Part shown: positions 1 to 9,176 of the stretch, in pieces
Layout: each line of letters opens with the position of its first letter
Numbering within the stretch: the stretch's first letter is position 1
Assembly: GCF_001832885.1 (NCBI RefSeq)
Contig: NZ_MKIQ01000027.1
Coordinates: 248,001 to 312,000 of the forward strand
DNA length: 64,000 nt
DNA from: Floricoccus penangensis
GTDB lineage: Bacteria > Bacillota > Bacilli > Lactobacillales > Streptococcaceae
Direction of reading: 5' to 3'
The notes under the pieces: model-generated
The model's input: the letters and a program-made list of their open reading frames with translations, nothing else
What the model was told of the DNA's origin: nothing
Databases searched by the model: none
Translations under genes and position numbers: made by a program

Positions 1-246
1 GTTATTTTACCTTTATCAGCAAATGGGATAAAGGCAGGATTTCAAGCAGTATTCATTCCAAGTTTGAGTCTCTTTATGTTAACTAGGTTAATTGGAGGAA
101 ATAGGGTAATTACTTTAGATACTGCAATTGAACAAAACTTCTTAGTTACACAAAACTGGGGAATGGGTGCAACAATTGGTATGGTCCTAATAATTACAAT
201 GCTTGCTATCATGTTCCTAACAAGAGATAAGGAGGCAAAAGAATAA
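1..246 (+). CDS. potB: Spermidine/putrescine ABC transporter permease PotB, C-terminal end (partial)
   Basis: The frame is open from base 1 and ends in TAA, giving about 81 residues. It reads as the tail of a binding-protein-dependent permease: a conserved loop (ILPLSANGIKAGF), then FIPSLSLFM, a stretch resembling the PotB C-terminus (GGNRVITLDTAIEQNF), and a last membrane helix (about ATIGMVLIITMLAIMFL) before a basic end. PotB and PotC form the membrane channel of the PotABCD polyamine importer. One base separates it from potC, so they are co-transcribed. The start and potA lie outside the window. Confidence 0.88.
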   Translation, partial: VILPLSANGIKAGFQAVFIPSLSLFMLTRLIGGNRVITLDTAIEQNFLVTQNWGMGATIGMVLIITMLAIMFLTRDKEAKE

Positions 247-247
247 T

Positions 248-1018
248 ATGAAAAATTTTTCTAAAATTTATTTAATTTTTGTTTTCTTAGTTCTATATAT
301 TCCAATATTTTATTTGATTTTCTATTCATTTAATGTAGGTGGAAATATGAACTCCTTTACAGGATTTACCCTTCAGCATTATCGTGATTTATTTTCTGAT
401 ACTAGGTTGATAATAATTGTTTTACAAACATTCTTTTTAGCGTTTTTATCGGCAACTCTTTCTACAATAATTGGAGTTTTCGGAGCCTTATATATTGATA
501 GTCTTAATAGAAAAAAACAAAATACTCTTCTAGGTCTTAATAATATCTTGATGGTGTCTCCTGATGTTATGATTGGTGCCAGTTTCTTGATTTTATTTAC
601 AATGATTGGGTTTAAACTTAGTTTTGTTTCAGTTCTTCTTAGTCATATTGCATTTTCAATTCCAATTGTTGTGTTAATGGTGCTACCAAGTCTAAAAGAG
701 ATGGATAATTCACTTGTTGAGGCAGCTTATGATTTGGGAGCAACACCATTTCAAGCATTGACTGAAGTAACTTTACCCTATCTGACTTCAAGTATTATTG
801 CAGGATTCTTCATGGCATTTACATACTCACTTGATGATTTTGCAGTTACCTTCTTTATTACTGGTAATGGATTTACAACTCTATCAGTAGAAATATACTC
901 ACGTGCTCGCCAAGGTATAAGCCTTGAGATTAACGCATTAAGTACCCTTGTTTTTCTATTTTCTGTTATACTTGTGATAGGATATTACTTCATAAGTAAG
1001 GAGAAAAAGGATGCGTGA
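248..1018 (+). CDS. potC: Spermidine/putrescine ABC transporter permease PotC
   Basis: The 256-residue product is an integral membrane protein with about six hydrophobic helices, the first at residues 7-27. It has the permease EAA loop (EAAYDLG, residues 158-164, followed by a conserved Gly-Ala-Thr-Pro) that docks on the ATPase, and the PotC-like stretch TYSLDDF shortly after. The family imports spermidine and putrescine together with PotA, PotB and PotD. It follows potB by 1 bp and overlaps the next gene by 8 bp, so the operon continues. Length is normal for PotC. Confidence 0.93.
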   Translation: MKNFSKIYLIFVFLVLYIPIFYLIFYSFNVGGNMNSFTGFTLQHYRDLFSDTRLIIIVLQTFFLAFLSATLSTIIGVFGALYIDSLNRKKQNTLLGLNNILMVSPDVMIGASFLILFTMIGFKLSFVSVLLSHIAFSIPIVVLMVLPSLKEMDNSLVEAAYDLGATPFQALTEVTLPYLTSSIIAGFFMAFTYSLDDFAVTFFITGNGFTTLSVEIYSRARQGISLEINALSTLVFLFSVILVIGYYFISKEKKDA

Positions 1019-1901
1019 TGTCACACCTAGGAGATCATCATTTAATAATAGACCTCCTAATAATCAAAGAAAAACTACAAATATAATAATTTTAATTGCA
1101 TTAGCCATTTTTGGAATTCTTATCTTTGGAGCAATTGGATATATGGGTTCACCCAATTCAGGATCTTCTTCATCGCAAGTTTCATCCAAAGCTTCAAAAA
1201 AAGATTCAGGTATTAAAAAGGTAGTTTGGCAGGATAATACTTATGTTTATGATCAAGCAAATATGCTAAATGATCAAACTAAGCAAACAGTTAATAACCA
1301 GTCAAGAACACTTGATAAAAATATTGGTGATCAGATAATTGTGGTTACTGTACCTAGTTTAAATGGTATGGCAATTGAAGAGTATGCAAATCAACTATTC
1401 CGTAAATCTGGTTTTGGACAAAAAGGTGAAAGTAAGGCTTTACTATTGCTTATAGCCAAAGAAGAGAATAGAGTTCGAGTTGAAGTCGGTGATGGACTTG
1501 AAGGCCAAATAAACGACGGTAAAGCTGGAAGAATTCTTGATCAGTATTTTGTTCCATATCGAGAAAAAGGAGATTATGATACTGCTGTTGTAAAAACAGT
1601 AGATGCTCTGTCTCGTGATCTCAATGGCGAAACAGTTATACCAGATGATGATAGACAATCAAATACAAATAAAGATGATGAAGGTAGTATTACCGACTGG
1701 ATAATTCTTATAATTACGATAATTGTCATAATTTATCTTTTTGGTGGCGGTGGTTCATCAGGACGAGGCGGAAGAGGTGGATATTGGTTTACCGGTGGTA
1801 GTGGCTTCGGTGGAGGATTCGGCGGCTCAAGTGGTGGCGGCGGTTTCTCAGGTGGCGGCTTCGGTGGAGGTTCATCAAGTGGTGGTGGAGCTTCAAGATA
1901 G
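1011..1901 (+). CDS. TPM-domain membrane protein with Gly/Ser-rich tail
   Basis: The 296-residue product has a basic, polar N-terminus, a membrane helix at about 24-45, an extracytoplasmic TPM domain at about 78-203 (includes YDQANMLN, EYANQLFRKSGFG and NDGKAGRI), a second helix at about 229-245, and an extreme Gly/Ser tail to the end. This is the YgcG/Psb32 architecture. Family members are linked to envelope stress or membrane-protein maintenance, but the biochemical role is poorly known. AAGGAG at 998-1003 supports this ATG, which overlaps potC by 8 bp. It pairs with lemA downstream, a recurrent neighbourhood, but here the pair lies between potC and potD. A second TPM protein lies at 17.6 kb. 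Confidence 0.82.
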   Translation: MRDVTPRRSSFNNRPPNNQRKTTNIIILIALAIFGILIFGAIGYMGSPNSGSSSSQVSSKASKKDSGIKKVVWQDNTYVYDQANMLNDQTKQTVNNQSRTLDKNIGDQIIVVTVPSLNGMAIEEYANQLFRKSGFGQKGESKALLLLIAKEENRVRVEVGDGLEGQINDGKAGRILDQYFVPYREKGDYDTAVVKTVDALSRDLNGETVIPDDDRQSNTNKDDEGSITDWIILIITIIVIIYLFGGGGSSGRGGRGGYWFTGGSGFGGGFGGSSGGGGFSGGGFGGGSSSGGGASR

Positions 1902-1953
1902 CTACTTTCTATAAGCAAAAAACTAAAATAATTAATTTAAAAGGAGAAAAAAG

Positions 1954-2553
1954 ATGAAATCAAAAGGACTTATTGGTATTTTAGCAGTACTTGCTTTACT
2001 TGTTATCGGATTCTTTACAATGAGTAACTCAATTGTACGTTCAGGTAATGAAGTAGATGCAAAATATGCTGACCTTGATACTCAATTACAAAGACGTAAT
2101 GACTTAATTCCTAATCTTGTTGAAGTAACAAAAGGTTATGCTAAACATGAAGAAAAGATTTATACTGATATCGCAAATGCAAGAGCTAGTATGTTAAGTG
2201 CAAAAGAATCTGGAAATGTTGATGATTTATCTAAAGCTAATGATCAAATGACCGGAGCCTTAGGACGTTTACTTGCAATACAAGAAAATTACCCAGATCT
2301 TAAAGCAAATCAAAACTTTATTCAATTGTCAGATGAGTTAGCTGGAACTGAGAATCGTATAGCTGTTGCTAGAAAAGACTATAATGGTGCAGTTAAAGAT
2401 TACAACAACACAATTTCTGTCTTCCCAACTAGCATTGTTGCTAGTATGCGTGGTGCTCATAAGAAGGAAATGTTTAAAGCATCTGAATCTGCTAAAGAAG
2501 CTCCAAAAGTTGATTTTAATACTGATTCAAATAGTACCGACGGTTCAAAATAA
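1954..2553 (+). CDS. lemA: LemA family protein
   Basis: The 199-residue product has one N-terminal membrane helix (about 5-23) and then a helical LemA domain starting with the hallmark region NEVDAKYADLDTQLQRRNDL followed by IPNLVE. LemA proteins are membrane-tethered helical bundles of uncertain function, often encoded beside TPM-domain proteins as seen here. A strong ribosome site (AAAAGGAGAAAAAAG) precedes the ATG. The C-terminus is acidic and Ser/Asn-rich. Only 2 bp separate it from potD, so it appears to be translated as part of the polyamine operon. Confidence 0.88.
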   Translation: MKSKGLIGILAVLALLVIGFFTMSNSIVRSGNEVDAKYADLDTQLQRRNDLIPNLVEVTKGYAKHEEKIYTDIANARASMLSAKESGNVDDLSKANDQMTGALGRLLAIQENYPDLKANQNFIQLSDELAGTENRIAVARKDYNGAVKDYNNTISVFPTSIVASMRGAHKKEMFKASESAKEAPKVDFNTDSNSTDGSK

Positions 2554-2555
2554 TC

Positions 2556-3629
2556 ATGAAGAAGCTTTTATCCTTCTTTGGTGGAATTATCATAATAATG
2601 ATAGTATTGATAATTTGTTCATCAAGTTTACAAAGAAAAAGTGGTGGCAAAACGGCAGCCAATACTTTGACAATATATAATTGGGGTGATTACATTGATC
2701 CAGAATTGTTAAAGGATTTTGAAACAAAAACAGGTTACAAAGTTAACTATGAAACATATGACAGTAATGAAGCAATGTACACAAAAATTCAGCAGGGTGG
2801 AACATCTTACGATATAGCCATCCCTAGTGAATATATGATTGAAAAGCTTATTTCTGAAAATTTGATTGAAAAACTTGATCATTCAAAAATTAAAGGTCTT
2901 AATAATATTGAACCTCAATTTTTAAACTTAGATTTCGATAAAAACAATCAATACTCTATTCCATATTTTTGGGGTACCCTTGGAATCGTATATAATGACA
3001 AGCTAGTTGAAAAAGTGCCATCTCATTGGAGTGATCTCTGGGATAAAAAATATGCTAACAATTTAATGTTAGTTGATGGTGCCCGTGAAGTAATTGGAAT
3101 GGGCCTTAACACGCTTGGATATAGTCTTAATTCAACTGATATTAATCAAATTGATGAGGCTACAGTTCATTTGAAGGATCTCACTCCTAATGTTAAAGCG
3201 ATAGTTGCTGATGAAATTAAACAATATATGATTTCTGATGAAGCAGCAGTAGCAATGACATTCTCAGGCGCTGCAGCTTCAATGCTAGAAGAAAATGATC
3301 ATTTGCACTATGTAGTTCCAACTGAGGGAAGTAACTTATGGTTTGATAATATGGTAATGCCTAAGACAGTTGGTAATAAAAAGGCTGCCTATGAATTTAT
3401 TAATTTTATGCTCGAACCTGAAAATGCTAAGAAAAATGCAGAGTATGTTGGTTATGCAACACCTAATGCAAAGGCAAAAGAACTTTTACCAGATGATGTC
3501 AAAAATGATAAACAATTTTATCCAGAAGCTGACACAATGAAGAACCTTGAGGTATATAAAGACCTAGGTAAAGAATGGTTAGGCATTTATAACGATAAAT
3601 ATCTACAATTTAAAATGTATAGGAAATAA
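2556..3629 (+). CDS. potD: Spermidine/putrescine-binding protein PotD
   Basis: The 357-residue product is an extracellular solute-binding protein of the PotD/PotF family. It has an N-terminal hydrophobic anchor (about 8-21, ending at Cys21, although LIIC is a poor lipobox) and then the family opening (LTIYNWGDYIDPELL). It also has the conserved FWGTLGIVYN and AYEFINFMLEPENA segments. It captures polyamines outside the membrane and delivers them to PotBC. There is no good Shine-Dalgarno sequence before the ATG, which lies 2 bp after the lemA stop, so translational coupling is likely. A terminator follows directly. Confidence 0.92.
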   Translation: MKKLLSFFGGIIIIMIVLIICSSSLQRKSGGKTAANTLTIYNWGDYIDPELLKDFETKTGYKVNYETYDSNEAMYTKIQQGGTSYDIAIPSEYMIEKLISENLIEKLDHSKIKGLNNIEPQFLNLDFDKNNQYSIPYFWGTLGIVYNDKLVEKVPSHWSDLWDKKYANNLMLVDGAREVIGMGLNTLGYSLNSTDINQIDEATVHLKDLTPNVKAIVADEIKQYMISDEAAVAMTFSGAAASMLEENDHLHYVVPTEGSNLWFDNMVMPKTVGNKKAAYEFINFMLEPENAKKNAEYVGYATPNAKAKELLPDDVKNDKQFYPEADTMKNLEVYKDLGKEWLGIYNDKYLQFKMYRK

Positions 3630-3641
3630 TATTTCCATTTG

Positions 3642-3670
3642 AAAAGCAGATTAATAGTCTGCTTTTTTTA
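3642..3670 (+). terminator. Rho-independent terminator of the pot operon
   Basis: A 9-bp stem (AAAAGCAGA / TCTGCTTTT) with a 7-nt loop runs into a T tract, 12 nt after the potD stop. Confidence 0.85.
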
Positions 3671-3722
3671 TATAATTTGTGATCATTTAATATTTATATA
3701 AGCTCCTGATATTTTTAAAAGT

Positions 3723-3748
3723 TTGAACTTTAATATTCATGATATAAT
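3723..3748 (+). promoter_or_regulatory. Extended -10 promoter of truA, apparently giving a leaderless mRNA
   Basis: TGATATAAT (3740-3748) is a perfect extended -10. TTGAAC lies upstream at 3723-3728, but its 14-bp spacer is short for a -35. The expected start of transcription is about 7 nt after 3748, which falls on the truA ATG at 3755. No Shine-Dalgarno sequence precedes that ATG. Confidence 0.6.
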
Positions 3749-3754
3749 AACTTT

Positions 3755-4525
3755 ATGACTAGATATAAAGCAATAATTTCCTACGATGGCACTAACTTTT
3801 CGGGTTTTCAAATACAAACCAAACAAAATGTTAGAAGCATTCAAGGAGAATTAGAAAAAGTATTAAAAAAATTAAATTCAGGTAATCCTGTTGGTGTTCA
3901 AGGAAGTGGCAGAACTGATGCACGTGTTCATGCAATTGCCCAGGTAATTCATTTTGATTTACCTCAAAAAAGAGATGAGGAAAAATTACGATTTGCTCTT
4001 GATACACAAGGTCCTGATGATATAGCTGTTCTTGAAGTAGAAGAAGTTTCTGATGATTTTCATGTACGTTATAATAAACATGAAAAAACTTATGAATACT
4101 TACTTGATACTTCAAAGGCTCGTGATCCTTTTAAAAGAAATTATGCAGGGCATTTTCGTTATGACTTGAATCTAAGTAGAATGCAAGAGGCAGCAAAGTA
4201 TTTGATTGGAGAGCATGATTTTACAGGTTTTACTGCAAGTGGAACTAGTGTTGAAAATAAAGTTAGGACAATAACTCAAGCAGATATTGAGCAAATTGAT
4301 GAGAATACGATAAAGTTCACGTTTTCTGGCAATGGCTTTTTGTACAAACAGATTAGAAATATGGTAGGTACACTTTTGAAAATCGGGAACAATAGGATGC
4401 CAGTAGAGCAAGTTGAAAAAATAATAGCATCTAAAGACCGTAATCTAGCTGGCCCTACAGCAGTACCAGAAGGACTCTATCTAAAAGAAGTTAGATATGT
4501 GGATGAGGAAGTGAATGGTTACTAA
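3755..4525 (+). CDS. truA: tRNA pseudouridine(38-40) synthase TruA
   Basis: The 256-residue product begins [12 protein letters not shown], as TruA proteins do, and carries the catalytic-Asp region GRTDARVHA with Asp55. It has the conserved C-terminal segments FTASGT and [14 protein letters not shown]. TruA isomerises uridines 38-40 in the anticodon arm of many tRNAs. The signature normally reads GRTD(A/S)GVHA; here Arg replaces the Gly after Asp-Ala. Length is normal. The ATG has no ribosome site and lies at the predicted transcript start. The stop overlaps the next gene by 11 bp. Confidence 0.93.
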   Translation: MTRYKAIISYDGTNFSGFQIQTKQNVRSIQGELEKVLKKLNSGNPVGVQGSGRTDARVHAIAQVIHFDLPQKRDEEKLRFALDTQGPDDIAVLEVEEVSDDFHVRYNKHEKTYEYLLDTSKARDPFKRNYAGHFRYDLNLSRMQEAAKYLIGEHDFTGFTASGTSVENKVRTITQADIEQIDENTIKFTFSGNGFLYKQIRNMVGTLLKIGNNRMPVEQVEKIIASKDRNLAGPTAVPEGLYLKEVRYVDEEVNGY

Positions 4526-5279
4526 AAAGATTTTAACAATTGGTGGTAGTGATATATTAAGTGGTGGTGGGATTCAGGCGGACCTTGCAACTTACGCTCA
4601 CTATAATCTATATGCTTTCATGGCTTTGACCAGCATTGTAACAGTAAAAGAAGATAATTTTTTCGTCAATCCAGTAGATACAAAAATTTTAAAAGATCAG
4701 TTGGATAGTCTTGAAAATATAGAAGTTTCGGCTATTAAAATAGGCTTGCTTCCGAACAAGCAAATTCTTGATTTGACGGCTGACTTTTTGAAAAATAAAA
4801 ATGCACCGATTATCCTTGATCCCGTTATTGTCTTCAAGGAAAATAACGACTATGAAGTTTCGGAAATACGCGATCTGTTCATAGAAAAATTACTATCACA
4901 AGCCACAGTCATCACACCAAATATAATTGAAGCAGAAATTTTATCAAATCACAAAATAAAAAATATGAGTGATATGAAAGAAGTCGCAAAAATATTGTAT
5001 TCATTTGGTCCAAAAAATATTGTTATAAAAGGTGGTAACAGACTGGAGCAAGATAAGGCAATTGATTTATTTTACGATGGTGAAGAATTTAAAATTCTTG
5101 AAAAAGCTATTCTTAGAAAGAATAACTATGGGGCAGGTTGTACTTTTGCTTCAAGCATAGCTTCTAATTTAGCAAAAGGAGTGGATGTTTATGACTCTGT
5201 CAGAAATGCAAAAGAATTTGTTTTTCAAGCAATAAAAAATTCAAATGAATACGGAGTAGTACAAAATTATGAATGTTAA
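4515..5279 (+). CDS. PfkB-family pyridoxal / hydroxymethylpyrimidine kinase (PdxK/ThiD-like)
   Basis: The 254-residue product is a ribokinase-fold kinase. It has an N-terminal [15 protein letters not shown] substrate loop, the internal [11 protein letters not shown] motif, the IVIKGGNR segment and a C-terminal anion hole with a catalytic-type Cys ([10 protein letters not shown]). This family phosphorylates pyridoxal/pyridoxine or the thiamine precursor HMP, and sequence alone does not decide which here. It overlaps truA by 11 bp, has a GAGGAAG ribosome site inside truA, and overlaps the ECF S component by 11 bp. That supports a vitamin-salvage pair of transporter and kinase. Confidence 0.85.
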   Translation: MVTKKILTIGGSDILSGGGIQADLATYAHYNLYAFMALTSIVTVKEDNFFVNPVDTKILKDQLDSLENIEVSAIKIGLLPNKQILDLTADFLKNKNAPIILDPVIVFKENNDYEVSEIRDLFIEKLLSQATVITPNIIEAEILSNHKIKNMSDMKEVAKILYSFGPKNIVIKGGNRLEQDKAIDLFYDGEEFKILEKAILRKNNYGAGCTFASSIASNLAKGVDVYDSVRNAKEFVFQAIKNSNEYGVVQNYEC

Positions 5280-5730
5280 AAAGTTAACCTTTCTTTCAAT
5301 TTATACAGCACTTTTAGTAGTTTTTGCATATTTTTTAAAGATCCCAACACCTACTGGAGTTGTAACAATGCTTGATGCTGGTATATTTCTTGCTGCATTG
5401 AACTTTTCAAATCCTATCTATGTTGCTGGAGTGGCAGGTGGTTCAGCATTTATTTTTGATTTATTATCTGGTTACCCACAGTGGATGTTCTTCTCACTTA
5501 TTATCCATGGATTACAAGGATACCTTGCATATAAAAAACCAACTTGGCTAGGATTTTCTCTTGCAACCATCGTGATGGTTGTTGGATATTTCATAGTTAC
5601 CTTTTTCATGTATGGAATGGCTGGAGCAATTGAGGGAATAGTTCCTAATCTTCTTCAAAATATTGTAGGGATTGTGGTTGCATTATTAATTAATAAATTG
5701 ATGGAAGGGTTGAAATTAAAATGGATTTAA
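5269..5730 (+). CDS. ECF transporter S component, predicted vitamin B6 or HMP uptake
   Basis: The 153-residue product is very hydrophobic with about five helices and looks like a small substrate-binding S component (early [13 protein letters not shown] and [16 protein letters not shown] segments). S components bind one vitamin and use a shared EcfA1A2T energy module, which is not in this window. It overlaps the upstream kinase, so its ligand is probably that kinase's substrate, pyridoxine/pyridoxal or hydroxymethylpyrimidine (PdxU2- or HmpT-like). The specificity is inference from context. It overlaps the next gene by 10 bp. Confidence 0.75.
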   Translation: MNVKKLTFLSIYTALLVVFAYFLKIPTPTGVVTMLDAGIFLAALNFSNPIYVAGVAGGSAFIFDLLSGYPQWMFFSLIIHGLQGYLAYKKPTWLGFSLATIVMVVGYFIVTFFMYGMAGAIEGIVPNLLQNIVGIVVALLINKLMEGLKLKWI

Positions 5731-6260
5731 AAGAAATTGAAAAGCAAACTCGAATTGACATAATTGACGTTATTGAAAAATCAAACATTAAGTCAGGACA
5801 AATTTTTGTCTTGGGTCTGAGTTCAAGTGAAGTAAATGGTGGTGTAATTGGTAAAAATTCAAGTGCTGAAATCGGTCAAGTAATAGTTGGAACAATTTAT
5901 GATGAACTTACAAAGCGTAATATTTTCCTAGCTGTTCAAGCATGTGAACACTTAAATCGTGCACTATTAGTAGAGAGAGAAGTTGCTGAAAAATTTAATC
6001 TTGAAGAGGTTTCTGTAATACCCGCTCTCCATGCGGGAGGAAGTGGGCAAGTTGCCGCTTTGAAACTATTTAATGATCCAGTCGAAGTGGAGCATATTAA
6101 AGCATTCGCAGGAATTGATATTGGTGATACTTCAATAGGGATGCATGTTAAGCACGTGCAAATACCCTTAAGACCAGTTCTTAAGGAAATTGGAGCAGCA
6201 CATGTTACAGCTCTTACCAGTCGACCAAAGCTTATAGGTGGTGAAAGGGCACAATACTAG
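5721..6260 (+). CDS. DUF436 / YwlG-like (TIGR01440) family protein
   Basis: The 179-residue soluble protein matches the conserved YwlG/UPF0340 family in length and motifs. These include an N-terminal helix ending in [20 protein letters not shown], the [16 protein letters not shown] segment, the [17 protein letters not shown] segment and a C-terminal [22 protein letters not shown]-like end. I know of no established function for the family. It is the fourth gene of an overlapping truA-kinase-S component cluster, with its ATG inside the end of the S-component gene, so it is co-translated with it. Confidence 0.85.
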   Translation: MDLKEIEKQTRIDIIDVIEKSNIKSGQIFVLGLSSSEVNGGVIGKNSSAEIGQVIVGTIYDELTKRNIFLAVQACEHLNRALLVEREVAEKFNLEEVSVIPALHAGGSGQVAALKLFNDPVEVEHIKAFAGIDIGDTSIGMHVKHVQIPLRPVLKEIGAAHVTALTSRPKLIGGERAQY

Positions 6261-6265
6261 AAATT

Positions 6266-6718
6266 ATGAATAAGAAGATAAAAATTTCTGATACATTATT
6301 TTTACAATCATATGACTATGTAAGGAAAGAATCGCTGGTATGGTATTCTGATTTAGAGATTCAATGGTTGGTTAATGGAACTAGTATTCCTTTCAATTAT
6401 TCTGATATTGAAAGAATGTATGAATGGCAAAATGAGCACGGTGAGTTATTTTATATTGAGTATCTTGAAAAAAATATATTTCAAACTATTGGTGATGTTT
6501 GTTTTAGCGACAAAGACTTTGCCATTGTTATTGATAAAAGATTTCAAGGAAGAGGAGTTGGCAAGAAGGTAGTAAAATATTTTGAAAATAAATTAAATAA
6601 AAATAAATCCTTTCGTGTTAAATCAGTCTATAAATATAATAAAGGCTCTCAAAGACTCTTTGAAAGCCTTGGTTTTGAAAAAATTGATAATGGTGATTAC
6701 TATTCATATAAAAAATAA
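6266..6718 (+). CDS. GNAT-family N-acetyltransferase
   Basis: The 150-residue product has the GNAT fold. A beta-strand segment (FAIVIDKRF) leads into the acetyl-CoA pyrophosphate loop QGRGVGKK (Q/RxxGxG/A), and the C-terminus has the usual SQRLFESLGFEKI motif. Substrate is unknown. It starts 5 bp after the YwlG-like gene with no clear ribosome site, so it probably depends on upstream translation. It ends at a bidirectional terminator. Confidence 0.8.
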   Translation: MNKKIKISDTLFLQSYDYVRKESLVWYSDLEIQWLVNGTSIPFNYSDIERMYEWQNEHGELFYIEYLEKNIFQTIGDVCFSDKDFAIVIDKRFQGRGVGKKVVKYFENKLNKNKSFRVKSVYKYNKGSQRLFESLGFEKIDNGDYYSYKK

Positions 6719-6723
6719 AAAGA

Positions 6724-6765
6724 AAGTTAAATATTCAGCAATTTGAATATTTAACTTCCTTTTTT
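6724..6765. terminator. Bidirectional terminator between convergent genes
   Basis: A perfect 14-bp stem (6724-6737 with 6744-6757) and a 6-nt loop is followed by a T run on the plus strand (6760-6765). It lies between the GNAT gene and the convergent GlsB-like gene. Confidence 0.85.
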
Positions 6766-6775
6766 CAATTTAAAT

Positions 6776-7021
6776 TTATCTTCTATTATTTCCATCTGTA
6801 AAGTAACTTACAAGTATAATAACTATTACTGCACCAATTATTGAAGGTATGATGGCCATACCTGCTAAATGAGGTCCAAAGTTACTAAATAATCTTTCAC
6901 CAATAAATGAACCAGCAAGACCAGCGAAAATTTTATAAATAAGTCCCATTGAATCTGAGCGTTTTGCTATTTTACCAGCAAAGAAGCCAATAAAGCCCCC
7001 TACTATTAATGTCCAAAGCAT
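6776..7021 (-). CDS. GlsB/YeaQ/YmgE-family stress membrane protein
   Basis: The 81-residue product has three hydrophobic segments with the typical Gly-rich helices (VGGFIGFFAGKIAKR, FAGLAGSFIGERLF, IPSIIGAVIVIILV). This is the transglycosylase-associated/GlsB family of small envelope stress proteins found in Lactobacillales and enterobacteria. The biochemical role is not known. A good ribosome site (GAAAGGAAG on the minus strand) precedes the ATG, and it has its own promoter (separate entry). Confidence 0.85.
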   Translation of the reverse strand: MLWTLIVGGFIGFFAGKIAKRSDSMGLIYKIFAGLAGSFIGERLFSNFGPHLAGMAIIPSIIGAVIVIILVSYFTDGNNRR

Positions 7022-7058
7022 GATAATCTTCCTTTCAACCTATAATCTTTATATAATA

Positions 7059-7087
7059 ATGATAGTATTTTTTTTAACATTTAACAA
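7059..7087 (-). promoter_or_regulatory. Promoter of the GlsB-like gene
   Basis: On the minus strand TTGTTA (7082-7087) is followed after exactly 17 bp by TATCAT (7059-7064). The ATG lies 38 nt downstream of the -10. The rest of the 7022-7161 gap holds nothing else I recognise. Confidence 0.45.
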
Positions 7088-7161
7088 TAACAAAGATATC
7101 ATACTTATGACTGAATTTTGTTAATTTAATTCTTGTGAATTACTATACTTATGCCTAAGTG

Positions 7162-7246
7162 TTGATTTTTTTTCAAATTTAAGGTATTATAATTTTCGGG
7201 CACTTCGAAAGAAGTCAGACAGTTGCACCCTAGGGGTGCATTTTTT
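7162..7246 (+). promoter_or_regulatory. pyrG promoter and CTP-sensing attenuator
   Basis: TTGATT (7162-7167), a 17-bp spacer and TATTAT (7185-7190) place the transcript start on GGGC at 7198-7201. A short hairpin (ACTTC-GAAA-GAAGT, 7203-7216) follows. Then comes an intrinsic terminator with a TGCACCC/GGGTGCA stem (7224-7240) and a T6 tract, all upstream of pyrG. In Bacillus subtilis and L. lactis, pyrG transcripts start GGGC, and CTP shortage causes RNA polymerase to add extra G residues. The G-rich 5' end then pairs with the C-rich terminator arm and prevents termination. The layout here (GGGC start, CCC in the 5' arm) matches that mechanism. Confidence 0.85.
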
Positions 7247-7260
7247 ATTTTTATTCATAA

Positions 7261-8946
<1,686 letters not shown>

Positions 8947-8952
8947 AAAATT

Positions 8953-8986
8953 TAACTCTATCAATTAAATTTTGATAGGGTTTTTT
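8953..8986 (+). terminator. pyrG terminator
   Basis: The arms CTCTATCAA (8956-8964) and TTGATAGGG (8972-8980) pair, with one wobble, and are followed by T6. Confidence 0.85.
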
Positions 8987-9061
8987 ATATAGAAATATAT
9001 TTTTATGAAAAGTGCACAGAAAGAGAAATAATTGTATGGAGATATTTTTTTATTAATGATA

Positions 9062-9084
9062 TATTATAACGGTAAACGTTTACA
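9062..9084 (+). promoter_or_regulatory. cre-type operator over the transcription start of the sugar-binding protein gene
   Basis: The palindrome GGTAAACGTTTACA (9071-9084) reads TGTAAACGTTTACC on the other strand and fits the CcpA consensus TGWNANCGNTNWCA at 13 of 14 positions. A -10-like TATTAT at 9062-9067 would place the start inside it, so binding should block transcription. A LacI-family sugar repressor could use a similar site. Confidence 0.65.
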
Positions 9085-9176
9085 TAAATGATTTTAAAAT
9101 TTACTGGTTAAATCTAAAAGTAGACCGTTTAAATTTTGTAAGGCAGAATAGAAAATTATTTTATAGGGAGAGTAAA

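Noticed and set aside
1733-1918. Proline-rich ORF on the minus strand
   Set aside because: It is the mirror of the Gly/Ser-rich tail codons of the TPM gene, and has no ribosome site.
2366-2680. ORF overlapping the end of lemA and start of potD in another frame
   Set aside because: It crosses two well-supported genes, has no ribosome site and no family resemblance.
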